64,000 nucleotides of DNA, taken from assembly GCA_965658815.1 (NCBI GenBank), contig CBFHTC010000003.1:1-64000 (forward strand). Direction: 5' to 3'. The DNA comes from CBFHTC01 sp965658815. Lineage in GTDB: Bacteria > Pseudomonadota > Alphaproteobacteria > Rickettsiales > Rickettsiaceae. The notes beneath the pieces were generated by a model that saw only the letters and a list, made by a program, of their open reading frames with translations, made no database searches and was not told the DNA's origin. Below, one piece after another: positions 54,708-63,223 of the stretch. The position numbers and the translations under genes were made by a program. Numbering within the stretch: position 1 is the first letter of the stretch; each line of letters starts with the position of its first letter.

Positions 54708-56609
54708 TTAAGAGTTTTGCTTTAAAAATAATTGCAACTCAGATATATTCATATTAGATTGTGTTTTTTTACCAGAAATGAAATGAGTAACCTGAATATT
54801 TCCTGACGATATTTCATTTTCACCAATAATACATATAATAATATATTTCTTTAAAATATATTCACGAATCTTGCTTGAAAGAGTCCCCGATGTTTTATCA
54901 AACTCAATTCGATATTCTTTAAAAGAAGGTAATATATTTTTTTCTATATATTCATGATATTTTTCAGATAAAGGTAAAAATACAATTTGAACTGGAGTCA
55001 ACCATAAAGGCAATCTTCCAGCATAGTGTTCAATTAAAATACCTATAAACCTTTCAAAAGAGCCTAATATAGCTCTATGTAACATAATGACGGTTTCTTT
55101 CTCGCCTTTTTCATTTATAAAGTTTGCATTTAATCTTTGAGGTAAGACAAAGTCTACTTGAATAGTACCACATTGCCACTCTCTTTGTAAGCTGTCAGTC
55201 AAGACAAATTCTAATTTGGGGCCATAAAAAGCTCCTTCTCCTATATTGGTTTCATATTGCAGTTTTGTATGTTTAATAGCTGTTTCTAGTGCCTTTTCAG
55301 CTTTATTCCATACATCATCTGATCCAGCCCTTATTTCTGGTCGAGTAGCAAATTTTATTTTGATGTTAGTAAATCCGCATTTATTATATACTTCTTGTAA
55401 TAGATTACAAAAAGCCACTGTTTCATCGGTGATATGACTTTCTCTACAAAATATATGAGCATCGTCTTGAGTAAATTGCCTTACTCTCATTAGGCCATGC
55501 AAAGCGCCAGAAGGCTCATATCTATGACATGATCCAAATTCTGACATTCTAATTGGAAGCTCTTTATAGCTTTTTGTATTTATATTAAAGATTTGAATAT
55601 GACATGGGCAATTCATAGGTTTAATACCGAGCATTTCGTTATCTTCTGATTTTAAAACGAACATATTTTTACGAAATTTATCCCAATGACCGGACTTTTT
55701 CCATAGATCACTATTTAATAGAACTGGAGTTTTCACTTCGATATAATTGTTTTTTTTTAAAATTGTACGAATATAGCGCTCCAAGATAAGATAAATTGTC
55801 CAACCTTTTTCATGCCAAAAAACCGACCCCATAGCTTCTTTTTGAAAATGAAAGAGATCGCACTGAGCTCCAATTTTACGATGATCTCTTTTTTTTGATT
55901 CTTCAAGCATTAGTAAATAATTGTTTAAATCTTTTTGAGTAGCAAAAGCGGTTCCATAAATTCTTTGAAGCATTTTATTTTTACTATCGCCGCGCCAATA
56001 GGCTCCTGTGATTCTTAAAAGTTTAAAATATTTGATAAACCCAGTATGAGGAGCATGAGGGCCTCTGCATAGATCGATAAAATCTCCTTGTTGGTATAGT
56101 GTAATATTTTCATTTGAAGGAATAGATTTAATAATCTCGACTTTGTAGGTTTGATTTTTTTTTGCAAAGAAGTCAATTGCCTCATTTCTTGACATAGAAA
56201 TCTTTTTAAATGCGTATTTTTTTCTGGATATTTCCTGCATTTTCTTTTCAATATCAGTTAAGTCATTTAAAGAAAATGAATCTATTTTATCAAAATCGTA
56301 ATAAAATCCGTCTTTTGTAGCCGGGCCTATGGTAATTTGTATATTTTTACCAAATAATTCTTGTACAGCTTGAGCTAACATATGCGCGGCGTCATGACGA
56401 ATAATATTTAATCCTTCGAGGCTATCGATTAAAATAAATTCTATTTTTGCGTTATTAAATATCATGGTATTTAAGTCAAGTATTTTGTCATTTACCTTAC
56501 AAGCAATTACTTTTTTTGATAAAGACAATGATTTTGCAATATCGATAAGCGATATAGATTCTGAAAAAGTTTTCACACTATTATCTGGTAAAGTAATTTT
56601 TATCATCAA
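54708..56609 (-). CDS. thrS: Threonyl-tRNA synthetase
   Basis: This class II synthetase charges tRNA-Thr and edits mischarged Ser. It has a TGS domain (residues 1-65), an editing domain with RHDAAHMLAQAV and the Cys/His site near CRGPHAPHTG, a catalytic domain with zinc-binding MNCPCHIQIF and motif 2 MRVRQFTQDDAHIFC, and an anticodon-binding domain at the end. Length 633 aa is normal. It splits the GTA-like blocks, lying between the g12-g13 block and the capsid block. Confidence 0.97.
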   Translation of the reverse strand: MMIKITLPDNSVKTFSESISLIDIAKSLSLSKKVIACKVNDKILDLNTMIFNNAKIEFILIDSLEGLNIIRHDAAHMLAQAVQELFGKNIQITIGPATKDGFYYDFDKIDSFSLNDLTDIEKKMQEISRKKYAFKKISMSRNEAIDFFAKKNQTYKVEIIKSIPSNENITLYQQGDFIDLCRGPHAPHTGFIKYFKLLRITGAYWRGDSKNKMLQRIYGTAFATQKDLNNYLLMLEESKKRDHRKIGAQCDLFHFQKEAMGSVFWHEKGWTIYLILERYIRTILKKNNYIEVKTPVLLNSDLWKKSGHWDKFRKNMFVLKSEDNEMLGIKPMNCPCHIQIFNINTKSYKELPIRMSEFGSCHRYEPSGALHGLMRVRQFTQDDAHIFCRESHITDETVAFCNLLQEVYNKCGFTNIKIKFATRPEIRAGSDDVWNKAEKALETAIKHTKLQYETNIGEGAFYGPKLEFVLTDSLQREWQCGTIQVDFVLPQRLNANFINEKGEKETVIMLHRAILGSFERFIGILIEHYAGRLPLWLTPVQIVFLPLSEKYHEYIEKNILPSFKEYRIEFDKTSGTLSSKIREYILKKYIIICIIGENEISSGNIQVTHFISGKKTQSNMNISELQLFLKQNS

Positions 56610-56701
56610 GTTAATTTATAATTAAGGTAATTTTAATTCATTTAGTCATTTTTTTCAATAGGTATTTATAGAAAAATAATTTTAATTAGTATATATTAGG
56701 A

Positions 56702-57166
56702 TTATGTTGCTCGTCGTTTTGTTGAAGAAAATTCATATTCGTAATCTATATATTTATAAAATTCTATTTCTGAATTTAATATTGCTTTTTGTTTAGAAGA
56801 TTCGTAATATATATCTAATGCAGTATTTTTTAATATGCTGTCTGTATTGATATAAGAATATAAATTTTCATCATAACTATTATAAGTTACCATTGCTTTA
56901 TCTAGGGATATGGATATATATTCATATTCTTGTTTATTTTTAATATTATTATAGATCATATCGTTTAATTCATTATAGTCATTGTTAACAGTTTCTTCTT
57001 CTACTTTGTGATAAATTTTATGAATAATAAAATATGATATAGCGGCTAATAAACATACTATCCTAGTAATAGATTTATTATTAGTATCTATAAAGTTTAA
57101 ATATGAATTAAGTAAATCATTATTCAATTTATTATCAAGTGCATTTGTATCTTCTTCCAGTATCAT
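56702..57166 (-). CDS. Uncharacterised single-pass membrane protein
   Basis: This 154-aa protein has one membrane segment near residues 34-52 (TRIVCLLAAISYFIIHKIY), with a hydrophilic N-terminal part and a longer acidic, Tyr/Asn-rich part after it. No family is recognised. It is upstream of thrS on the same strand and divergent from the capsid gene. The spacer 57167-57350 shows no RNA gene or clear promoter. Confidence 0.5.
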   Translation of the reverse strand: MILEEDTNALDNKLNNDLLNSYLNFIDTNNKSITRIVCLLAAISYFIIHKIYHKVEEETVNNDYNELNDMIYNNIKNKQEYEYISISLDKAMVTYNSYDENLYSYINTDSILKNTALDIYYESSKQKAILNSEIEFYKYIDYEYEFSSTKRRAT

Positions 57167-57350
57167 AAGTATTATATCTTTAATAAATTATGGTAGATAT
57201 AATCAATATAAAAGCAATAATATATCAAAAAATGACGCTCAAATTATATTAATATTTTATTAATCTTTTAAACTACAGATATGAAATCTTAATAAATTGA
57301 AAAAATGTTTAGCGCTATAGTTTTTTTTGTATATATAAAAAGAAAACACT

Positions 57351-58190
57351 ATGAGCAGCTTACAAGAAAGTTTAACACAAATTAATGTATCCAATACTAT
57401 ACATGACTTAGTAAATCAATTTTCCTCTATTCGTAAAATATCACAAAAGATGGAAGTAAAAACAAATATCATAGAGATTTTACAGACTAATGAAAATTTT
57501 CAAGCTGGATGGGTATCATACAATGAAAATAGAGAAGAGACATCTATACCAAAAATAAAAAAATTAAAGATACATTGTCATGAGCTTTATGCTCAGCCTA
57601 TGATAGCGCAGCAAGTGATAGATGACTCGATTATTAGTATAGAAAACTGGATTTCTAATAATATTTATAAATCTTTTATTGAAAAAGAGGAAATTGGATT
57701 TTTATTTGGATCAAAAGAAAATGAGCCAGAAGGCATTGCATTATCGATGAATGCTGAAAACACGGTTGAGTCGGAAATCACATATGAGAGCTTGATAAAA
57801 CTAATGAATATCATACCTGATAATTTATTTAAAAATACAAAATTTATGATGCATAGAGAAACTTTATATGAGATACAAAAGATTCAAGACGTCAATAATA
57901 AAAACATTTATCAGTCTGCTATCTCTGATAAAATACCAGAATCTCTTTTTGGTATTGAGGTAATTATAAACAATCATATGCCCTCAGTCTCTCAATATAA
58001 AAATGATAAACCTTTAATCATCTTAGGAAACTTTTATTCTGGATACTTGATAATAGATAGATCTGAGATTGATATTATTCATGATCCATATACGGAAAAA
58101 CCTTTTGTCAAGTTTTATGCGGTCAAAAGAGTAGGGGGGGCCGTCGTTAACTCAAAATCATTTGCTTTTTTAAAACTTAAGACTGAATAA
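57351..58190 (+). CDS. GTA g5-like major capsid protein (HK97 fold), without N-terminal pro-domain
   Basis: The protein follows the phage major capsid (HK97/GTA g5) plan. ENFQAGWVSYNENREETSIPKIKKLKI corresponds to the E-loop and the run to the first core helices, QPMIAQQVIDDSII to the P-domain helix, KFMMHRETLYEIQKIQD to the spine region, and LFGIEVIINNHMPSV with YLIIDRSEIDIIHDPYT to the C-terminal beta sheet (G-x-P-V-x-x-x-x-x-M-P, then x-Y-x-I-x-D-R-x-G). At 279 aa it has the size of the cleaved RcGTA capsid; full-length g5 is close to 400 aa. The following g6-like gene overlaps its stop by 1 bp (TAATG). Confidence 0.75.
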   Translation: MSSLQESLTQINVSNTIHDLVNQFSSIRKISQKMEVKTNIIEILQTNENFQAGWVSYNENREETSIPKIKKLKIHCHELYAQPMIAQQVIDDSIISIENWISNNIYKSFIEKEEIGFLFGSKENEPEGIALSMNAENTVESEITYESLIKLMNIIPDNLFKNTKFMMHRETLYEIQKIQDVNNKNIYQSAISDKIPESLFGIEVIINNHMPSVSQYKNDKPLIILGNFYSGYLIIDRSEIDIIHDPYTEKPFVKFYAVKRVGGAVVNSKSFAFLKLKTE

Positions 58191-58810
58191 TGTGTTTAAT
58201 TTTAAGAGCAAAGAATATTGAAGTCTATAAAGAATTAAAGTATCCCTTTAATATTTCAAATATAAAAAACTATTTAAGAATATATCATAATAAAGATGAT
58301 CTATTTTTAGAAAACATCGCAAATGAAGTTATAGGATTATATGAGAAATACTTTAATGCAAATATTTTACAAAATGAAGAAGTGCTATACTTTGAGATAG
58401 ATGAAAATATCATGAGTAATATGAAATTATTTAATTTAGATGAAAGTTATAGAGGTTTAATATACAATTATGACAATATACAAAAAAATACATTGATAAA
58501 TAAAATATCTTTTTATATAAAATCAAGAAATAAATTTGAAAATATTTATATGTACAATGACGAAGAAGTTTTGGCAATTGATCAAGATAAGTTTTATATT
58601 CAAGATCATATAATATATTTTAGTGCCGTAATAGATGAAATCGCAAAGTTTAAAGTAGTTTTGCGCAGTAACTTAGTATGCAAAATCAATTTTGATATCG
58701 TCTCTCCATTAATGAAAACGATTTTAAACATATATCAACAAAGTGAAGTTAATTCAAATATAATCTTTAATAGATTTTTTTCTAAAAATAAAGAAGGAAA
58801 TTTTATATAG
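58190..58810 (+). CDS. GTA g6-like head-tail adaptor
   Basis: It is translationally coupled to the capsid gene (stop and start overlap in TAATG). The N-terminal domain matches phage gp6-type connectors: PFNISNIKNYLRIYHNKDDLFLENIANEVIGLYEKYF corresponds to P-x-x-L-x-x-x-K-x-H-L-R-x-x-x-x-x-D-D-x-x-L-x-x-L-I-x-x-A-x-x-x-x-E-x-x. The rest of the 206-aa protein is beta-rich. In RcGTA this protein forms the adaptor ring below the portal. The gene is followed by 172 bp that carry only the promoter of the rplK operon. Confidence 0.65.
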   Translation: MCLILRAKNIEVYKELKYPFNISNIKNYLRIYHNKDDLFLENIANEVIGLYEKYFNANILQNEEVLYFEIDENIMSNMKLFNLDESYRGLIYNYDNIQKNTLINKISFYIKSRNKFENIYMYNDEEVLAIDQDKFYIQDHIIYFSAVIDEIAKFKVVLRSNLVCKINFDIVSPLMKTILNIYQQSEVNSNIIFNRFFSKNKEGNFI

Positions 58811-58907
58811 TATTAAGAAATATAAAAAACTCCTCTAATATGAATTAATCATGATAATAACAAATTAAATTATTATACAAAATAAAATAAATATTTTAAA
58901 TAAGGTG

Positions 58908-58936
58908 TTGATAATTAGTTTCTTTTGTGGTAGAGT
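58908..58936 (+). promoter_or_regulatory. Predicted sigma70 promoter for rplK-rplA-rplJ-rplL
   Basis: The -35 box is TTGATA at 58908-58913 and the -10 box is TAGAGT at 58931-58936, with a 17-bp spacer. The leader before rplK is about 40 bases. This indicates transcription independent of secE-nusG, which are not upstream. Confidence 0.6.
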
Positions 58937-58982
58937 TTAGTTAGACGAAAGCTGTTAAAGTCTGTAAATAAAAAATAAAACT

Positions 58983-59423
58983 ATGTCTAAAAAAATAAAA
59001 AACGTTGCTCATGAATTAAAGCTCTTAGTTGAAGCTGGAAGTATGAAGCCAACTCCTTCAATCGCTGCGGCTCTTGCTCCTAAGAAAGTAAAACCAGCGG
59101 AATTTTTAAAAGTAATGGCTGAAAAAACAAAACATTTAGAAGCAGGAGCTCCTGTTCCTGTAATAGTCTTTATTGATCAAAAAGGTGCTTTTGATGTTGA
59201 TGTAAAATCTCCTATGGCCTCATACTTGCTAAAGAAAGCGGCTAAAATAACAAAAGGTGTTGAACAAGCAAAAAAAATGCCGGATGTTGGAGTAATTACA
59301 AAAGCTCAATTACTTGAAATAGCGAAAATAAAAATACAAGATCTATCTACATCCAATATAGATCAGGCTGCTAAAATTTTAGCAGGAACGGCTATCTCAA
59401 TGGGCATAACGGTAAAAGGTTAA
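58983..59423 (+). CDS. rplK: 50S ribosomal protein L11
   Basis: L11 is part of the GTPase-associated centre. Typical segments are VEAGSMKPTPSIAAALAP (the proline helix region), PVPVIVFIDQKGAFDVDVKSP and the C-terminal TKAQLLEIAKIKIQDLSTSNIDQAAKILAGTA pattern, where the 23S rRNA-binding domain lies. 146 aa, normal. It starts the stalk operon; rplA follows after 2 bp. Confidence 0.96.
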   Translation: MSKKIKNVAHELKLLVEAGSMKPTPSIAAALAPKKVKPAEFLKVMAEKTKHLEAGAPVPVIVFIDQKGAFDVDVKSPMASYLLKKAAKITKGVEQAKKMPDVGVITKAQLLEIAKIKIQDLSTSNIDQAAKILAGTAISMGITVKG

Positions 59424-59425
59424 TT

Positions 59426-60163
59426 ATGATAAAAACTAAGAAACAAATTCAAAAATTAAAAGTTCAAAGTGATATTGTACTAAAATACGATTGCACTCAA
59501 GACTCTAATAAAAGAAAATATTATGATATATCTATAGCTCTTGATGCTTGCCTTCAATTAGCAAAAGATATGAAGTTTAATCCATCCCTTGAATTGGCTG
59601 TATCTCTAAACATTGATACTAGACAATCAGATCAAAATGTTAGATTTTCTACAAATATGAAACATGAAACCGGTAAAACTCCAAAAAGGATTGCTGTGAT
59701 ATCAAACAAACAGGAAGATATCGATCTTGCTAAAAGTTTAAATGTCCATATGGCAGGAGGTCAAGATATTATAGATGAAATTAAAGCTGGAAATATCAAT
59801 TTTGATCTTATCATTACAACTCCTCAATCTATACCACTTTTGGCTCCGGTTACAAGAATTCTTGGTGCAAAAAGACTTATGCCAACTCCAAAGTCAGGTA
59901 GAATCACTACAAATATTGCTGAAGCTATTAAACAATCTTCTACTCAAATAGAAGTGCGAACTGATAAAATTGGTATATTTAGAAGCGGAATAGGTAAAGT
60001 ATCTATAGGTAAGGAAAAATTACTTGATAATGTTCTTCATCTTATAAAAGATATTAGTAACGCTAGACCCTCTGGAGCAAAAGGTAAATTTATAAAATCA
60101 ATTTTTATAAGTTATACTCAAGGCCCTGGATTTAGAATTAATCTGTCAAGTGTTGAGGTATAA
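59426..60163 (+). CDS. rplA: 50S ribosomal protein L1
   Basis: L1 forms the E-site stalk and usually represses its own operon by binding the rplK leader. The two-domain structure is visible. N-terminal residues include DISIALDACLQLAKDMKF and LAVSLNIDTRQSDQNVR. The central Rossmann-like domain has HMAGGQDIIDEI and LGAKRLMPTPKSGRIT, and the C-terminal part IKSIFISYTQGPGFRI. 245 aa, close to the usual 230. Confidence 0.96.
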   Translation: MIKTKKQIQKLKVQSDIVLKYDCTQDSNKRKYYDISIALDACLQLAKDMKFNPSLELAVSLNIDTRQSDQNVRFSTNMKHETGKTPKRIAVISNKQEDIDLAKSLNVHMAGGQDIIDEIKAGNINFDLIITTPQSIPLLAPVTRILGAKRLMPTPKSGRITTNIAEAIKQSSTQIEVRTDKIGIFRSGIGKVSIGKEKLLDNVLHLIKDISNARPSGAKGKFIKSIFISYTQGPGFRINLSSVEV

Positions 60164-60165
60164 TT

Positions 60166-60666
60166 ATGGCTATAACTAGATTAAAAAAGATTCAAATTAT
60201 AAAAAATTTTGAAAAAATCATTACAAAATATAATTCCTTATTAATTTTTTCATATAAGGGATGTAACGTAAAACAAATAAATACATTAAAGGAGAAGTTA
60301 AAAAACTCAGAAGGAAAAATGATTATCACTAAAAATACTTTGATAAAAAAAGTACTTACCGATAACAATATTTCCTCAGAAGATAAATTTCTTAACTCCT
60401 TTAAAGGACAAACAGCGATGGCTTTTTCTAATGACGGAATTGCTCTTGCTAACACTATTATTGAAGCGCAGAAAAATTTTAAAAATATAGAAATAAAAAG
60501 CGCGGTAATAGACAAAACAGTCATCTATCAAGATAAAATAAAATATTTAGCTCAATATAAATCTTCAAATGGAGTCAAAGCTCAACTATTAAATTTGATC
60601 ATGAGCCCAGCTCAATCAATATACAATCTTGTAAATGCAAAAATCAATCAACAAAATGAGGTATAA
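60166..60666 (+). CDS. rplJ: 50S ribosomal protein L10
   Basis: L10 anchors the L7/L12 dimers. Homology is seen in TKYNSLLIFSYKGCNVKQINTL, EGKMIITKNTLIKKVL and NSFKGQTAMAFSNDGIALA. The C-terminal helix that binds L7/L12 follows, with QLLNLIMSPAQSIYNLVNA. 166 aa is normal. rplL begins one base after its stop codon. Confidence 0.94.
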   Translation: MAITRLKKIQIIKNFEKIITKYNSLLIFSYKGCNVKQINTLKEKLKNSEGKMIITKNTLIKKVLTDNNISSEDKFLNSFKGQTAMAFSNDGIALANTIIEAQKNFKNIEIKSAVIDKTVIYQDKIKYLAQYKSSNGVKAQLLNLIMSPAQSIYNLVNAKINQQNEV

Positions 60667-60667
60667 T

Positions 60668-61060
60668 ATGTCAATATCAAATAACACACAAATAAATCAA
60701 TTAGTAGAAAGTTTATCTAAACTTACTGTATTAGAATGTATAGAATTAAAAAATACATTAGAAGAAAAATGGGGAGTGACTGCTCAAGTAGCAGTTGCCG
60801 CTAGCGCTTCAGAAGAAAAAGAAGAAAAAGAAGAAAAAACCAGCTTTAATGTAGTGTTAAAATCATTTCCTGCTGCATCAAAGATGAAAATAATGCTTGC
60901 TCTTAAGAAAGATCCTATAAAAATGGACATGGCTCAACTAAAAGAAGCTACAGCAAACGATACTCCGAACTATACTCTTATAAAAGATACAGATAAGGAA
61001 ACCGCCTCCTCAGTTGTGAGTATACTAAAAGCAATTGGCGCTGTTGTTGAGATGCAATAG
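60668..61060 (+). CDS. rplL: 50S ribosomal protein L7/L12
   Basis: L7/L12 is the flexible stalk that recruits translation factors. The N-terminal dimerisation domain has NQLVESLSKLTVLECIELKNTL, then an alanine/glutamate hinge (AAVAASASEEKEEKEEKT region) and the C-terminal domain with FNVVLKSFPAASKMKIMLAL. That domain normally reads F-x-V-x-L...K-I-x-V-I-K-x-V-R. Here the K-I-x-V-I-K motif has changed to KIMLALK, and the G-L-x-E-A-K motif to AQLKEAT. ATG 60668 is preferred over an upstream frame extension inside rplJ. 130 aa. rpoB does not follow. Confidence 0.94.
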   Translation: MSISNNTQINQLVESLSKLTVLECIELKNTLEEKWGVTAQVAVAASASEEKEEKEEKTSFNVVLKSFPAASKMKIMLALKKDPIKMDMAQLKEATANDTPNYTLIKDTDKETASSVVSILKAIGAVVEMQ

Positions 61061-61092
61061 TAAGAGTTTAATGTTCGCCCTAGTTCAATGTC

Positions 61093-61187
61093 TTCAATAC
61101 TTGACTATAAGTTCAATACTTGACTATAAGTTCAATACTTGACTATAAGTTCAATACTTGACTATAAGTTCAATACTTGACTATAAG
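61093..61187. repeat. Five 19-bp tandem repeats downstream of rplL, running into a gap
   Basis: The unit TTCAATACTTGACTATAAG occurs five times in perfect succession, then a sixth starts (TT) before the run of Ns. After the gap the sequence resumes with GTTCAATATT, similar to the unit start. The unit is not a multiple of three and there is no open frame through it, so it is non-coding. The contained TTGACT-like and TATAAG-like elements are each 6 bp apart or less and do not form a promoter of normal spacing. The spacer from rplL (61061-61092) has no other feature. Confidence 0.93.
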
Positions 61188-61189
61188 TT

Positions 61190-61286
61190 NNNNNNNNNNN
61201 NNNNNNNNNNNNNNNNNNNNNNNNNNNNNNNNNNNNNNNNNNNNNNNNNNNNNNNNNNNNNNNNNNNNNNNNNNNNNNNNNNNNNN
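61190..61286. other. Assembly gap (97 Ns) at the 19-bp repeat array
   Basis: All bases are N. Like the gap at 13950-14047, it begins inside a tandem array, so the true copy number is unknown and the N count is an estimate. Confidence 0.97.
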
Positions 61287-61345
61287 GTTCAATATTATAA
61301 AAATAAGTTTATAGCAAATAATACAAAATTAGTAATATCAAAACG

Positions 61346-61420
61346 TCGGAATAGCAGGATTCGAACCTGCGACCTCTTGCTCCCAAAGCAAACGCGATAA
61401 CCAGGCTACGCTATATTCCG
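61346..61420 (-). tRNA. tRNA-Pro (anticodon TGG)
   Basis: On the minus strand a full cloverleaf forms. The acceptor stem is CGGAATA with TATTCCG, the D stem GCGT/TCGC, the anticodon loop TTTGGGA giving anticodon TGG (reads CCN), and the T arm GCAGG-TTCGAAT-CCTGC. The discriminator is A. CCA is not encoded (the next bases are CGT). First anticodon-stem pair is T-G. Confidence 0.96.
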
Positions 61421-61544
61421 AAGTTCATTTACATTCTAATATAAAAAATCAACATAATCAAGCTTTTATATAAATAAATTAAGAAACTATTTAGTTTATA
61501 TAAAGAGTTAATATTTAATATATTGAAAAAATAGTTGTAGAAAG

Positions 61545-61839
61545 ATGAGATATGATATATCTGCTGATGCGATAATAAAGCTAACATTTCATGATCTTCC
61601 TATATATCTATTATAAAATAGTATATTCTTGCTCGATTTCTAGCTAATTTTAATAAAAATCATGATACATTAACAGAGAGCATTGAAAATTTAATAGAAT
61701 TATTCAAATATAACAATTTATCTTATCAACCAAGATTATCAAAATGAATTTTCATAAAGACTATTTTGAAGATCCAATGCAAAACACAATAGAAGATTTT
61801 TTTGATATGGTCGTAACTTTACTGGACTATAATATATAA
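61545..61839 (+). pseudogene. Decayed protein-coding gene between tRNA-Pro and rho
   Basis: Three short reading segments follow one another on the plus strand in different frames. They are 61545-61616 (starting MRYDISADAIIKLTF), 61625-61747 (with ILARFLANFNKNHDTL and ESIENLIELFKYNNL) and 61744-61839 (MNFHKDYFEDPMQNTIEDFF). The second and third overlap as ATGA, so a single-base frameshift would join them. Codon use looks coding-like in each. No family is recognised. The rest of the 61421-61882 spacer shows nothing else. Confidence 0.4.
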
Positions 61840-61882
61840 CAAAGAGTATTAGGGATTGTATTAGTTCAAGTTATAAAGATTA

Positions 61883-63214
61883 TCAATTTAAATTACTAAA
61901 GAATTCTTTGTTAGTCTTATGTTTTTTTAGCTTAGAAATGATAAACTCAGAAGACTCACTTGCTGAGGTCATATTATTAATAATCTTTCTAATTAACCAA
62001 ATTTTTTGTAATTGCACACTATCAATAAGAAGTTCTTCTTTACGAGTACCTGATTTAAGCATATCATATGCTGGAAATATACGTTTTTCAGCACTTTTCC
62101 TATCCAGAACAATCTCACAGTTTCCAGTTCCTTTAAATTCTTCAAAAATAACTTCATCCATTCGAGAGCCAGTATCAACTAAGGCAGAGCCAATGATAGT
62201 CAAAGAACCGCCTTCTTCAGTGTTTCTAGCCGCACCAAAAATTCGTTTTGGCATTTGCACAGAGTGAGCATCAAGCCCCCCAGATAGGACTTTATTAGAA
62301 TTAGGACACTCAGTGTTATAAGCTCTAGCCAATCGAGTAATAGAGTCCAGAACCACGACTACATCTTTTCCGTCTTCAACCATTCTTTTAGCTTTTTCAA
62401 TAGCCATTTCTGCTATTTGTATGTGTTGTTTACTATTTTCATCAAATGTAGAACTAATAATTTCTCCTTTTACAGATCTTCTCATATCTGTCACTTCTTC
62501 TGGTCTTTCTCCTATAAGAACTACAATCAGTTCTACTTCAGAATGATTTTCAGCTAAAATATCACATATATTTTGTAAGAACATTGTTTTTCCAACTCTT
62601 GGAGGAGCCACAACAAGAGCTCTTTGACCTTTGCCTATAGGAGAGAAAATATCAACAACTCGAGTTGAAATAAGATTTTTCTTATCTGATTCAAAATTAA
62701 ATTTTTCATTAGGATAGATAGCGGTCAGCATATCAAAATTTTTACGATATCTTTTTTCAGCCTTTTTTTTGTTAATTTCTAAAATTCTATGTATTGATAT
62801 AGTTTTAATATGTTGATAATTGTTTTGATTTGAATTTTGATTATTATTTATTTTTTGGTTTGAATAAGTAGGTTTTGTAGGTACTCGAGGAAGTCGAATT
62901 TCGCCAAGAATAACATCTCCCTTTCGTAAATTAAATTCCCTTATCAAATTTGCAGACACATGAACATCATGAGTACTACTTAAATAATTTGTAATATTAG
63001 ATCTTAGAAATCCATATCTTTCATTTAAGATATCCAAAACTCCTTCTTCAAGCACTTGATATCCTTTTTTGATGTATTCTATAATAATAATATTTAGTAA
63101 CTCTTCTTTAAATGATGAGTTGTGAATAATGTTTTCTTTTTCGGATATTTCTTGTAAATCATCAAAGGAGAGTGATCTTAGATTTTTCGAGTATATAATT
63201 TTATTATCGCTCAT
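61883..63214 (-). CDS. rho: Transcription termination factor Rho
   Basis: Rho is a hexameric RNA helicase that ends transcription. The C-terminal ATPase has a P-loop APPRVGKT near residue 203, Walker B VVVVLDSITRLARAYN, the Q-loop SGGLDAHSVQMPKR and the R-loop region GTGNCEIVLDRKSAEKRIFPAYDM. The N-terminal RNA-binding cold-shock-like domain is present, with YGFLRSNITNYLSSTHDVHVS. An Asn/Gln-rich insertion near residues 117-132 (NQKINNNQNSNQNN) is unusual but short. 443 aa. The gene lies 9 bp downstream of secB. Confidence 0.97.
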   Translation of the reverse strand: MSDNKIIYSKNLRSLSFDDLQEISEKENIIHNSSFKEELLNIIIIEYIKKGYQVLEEGVLDILNERYGFLRSNITNYLSSTHDVHVSANLIREFNLRKGDVILGEIRLPRVPTKPTYSNQKINNNQNSNQNNYQHIKTISIHRILEINKKKAEKRYRKNFDMLTAIYPNEKFNFESDKKNLISTRVVDIFSPIGKGQRALVVAPPRVGKTMFLQNICDILAENHSEVELIVVLIGERPEEVTDMRRSVKGEIISSTFDENSKQHIQIAEMAIEKAKRMVEDGKDVVVVLDSITRLARAYNTECPNSNKVLSGGLDAHSVQMPKRIFGAARNTEEGGSLTIIGSALVDTGSRMDEVIFEEFKGTGNCEIVLDRKSAEKRIFPAYDMLKSGTRKEELLIDSVQLQKIWLIRKIINNMTSASESSEFIISKLKKHKTNKEFFSNLN

Positions 63215-63223
63215 AGTATTATA

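Noticed and set aside
61093..61187. CRISPR or promoter array in the 19-bp repeats
   Set aside because: No spacers separate the units, and the TTGACT-like and TATAAG-like elements are too close to form promoters.
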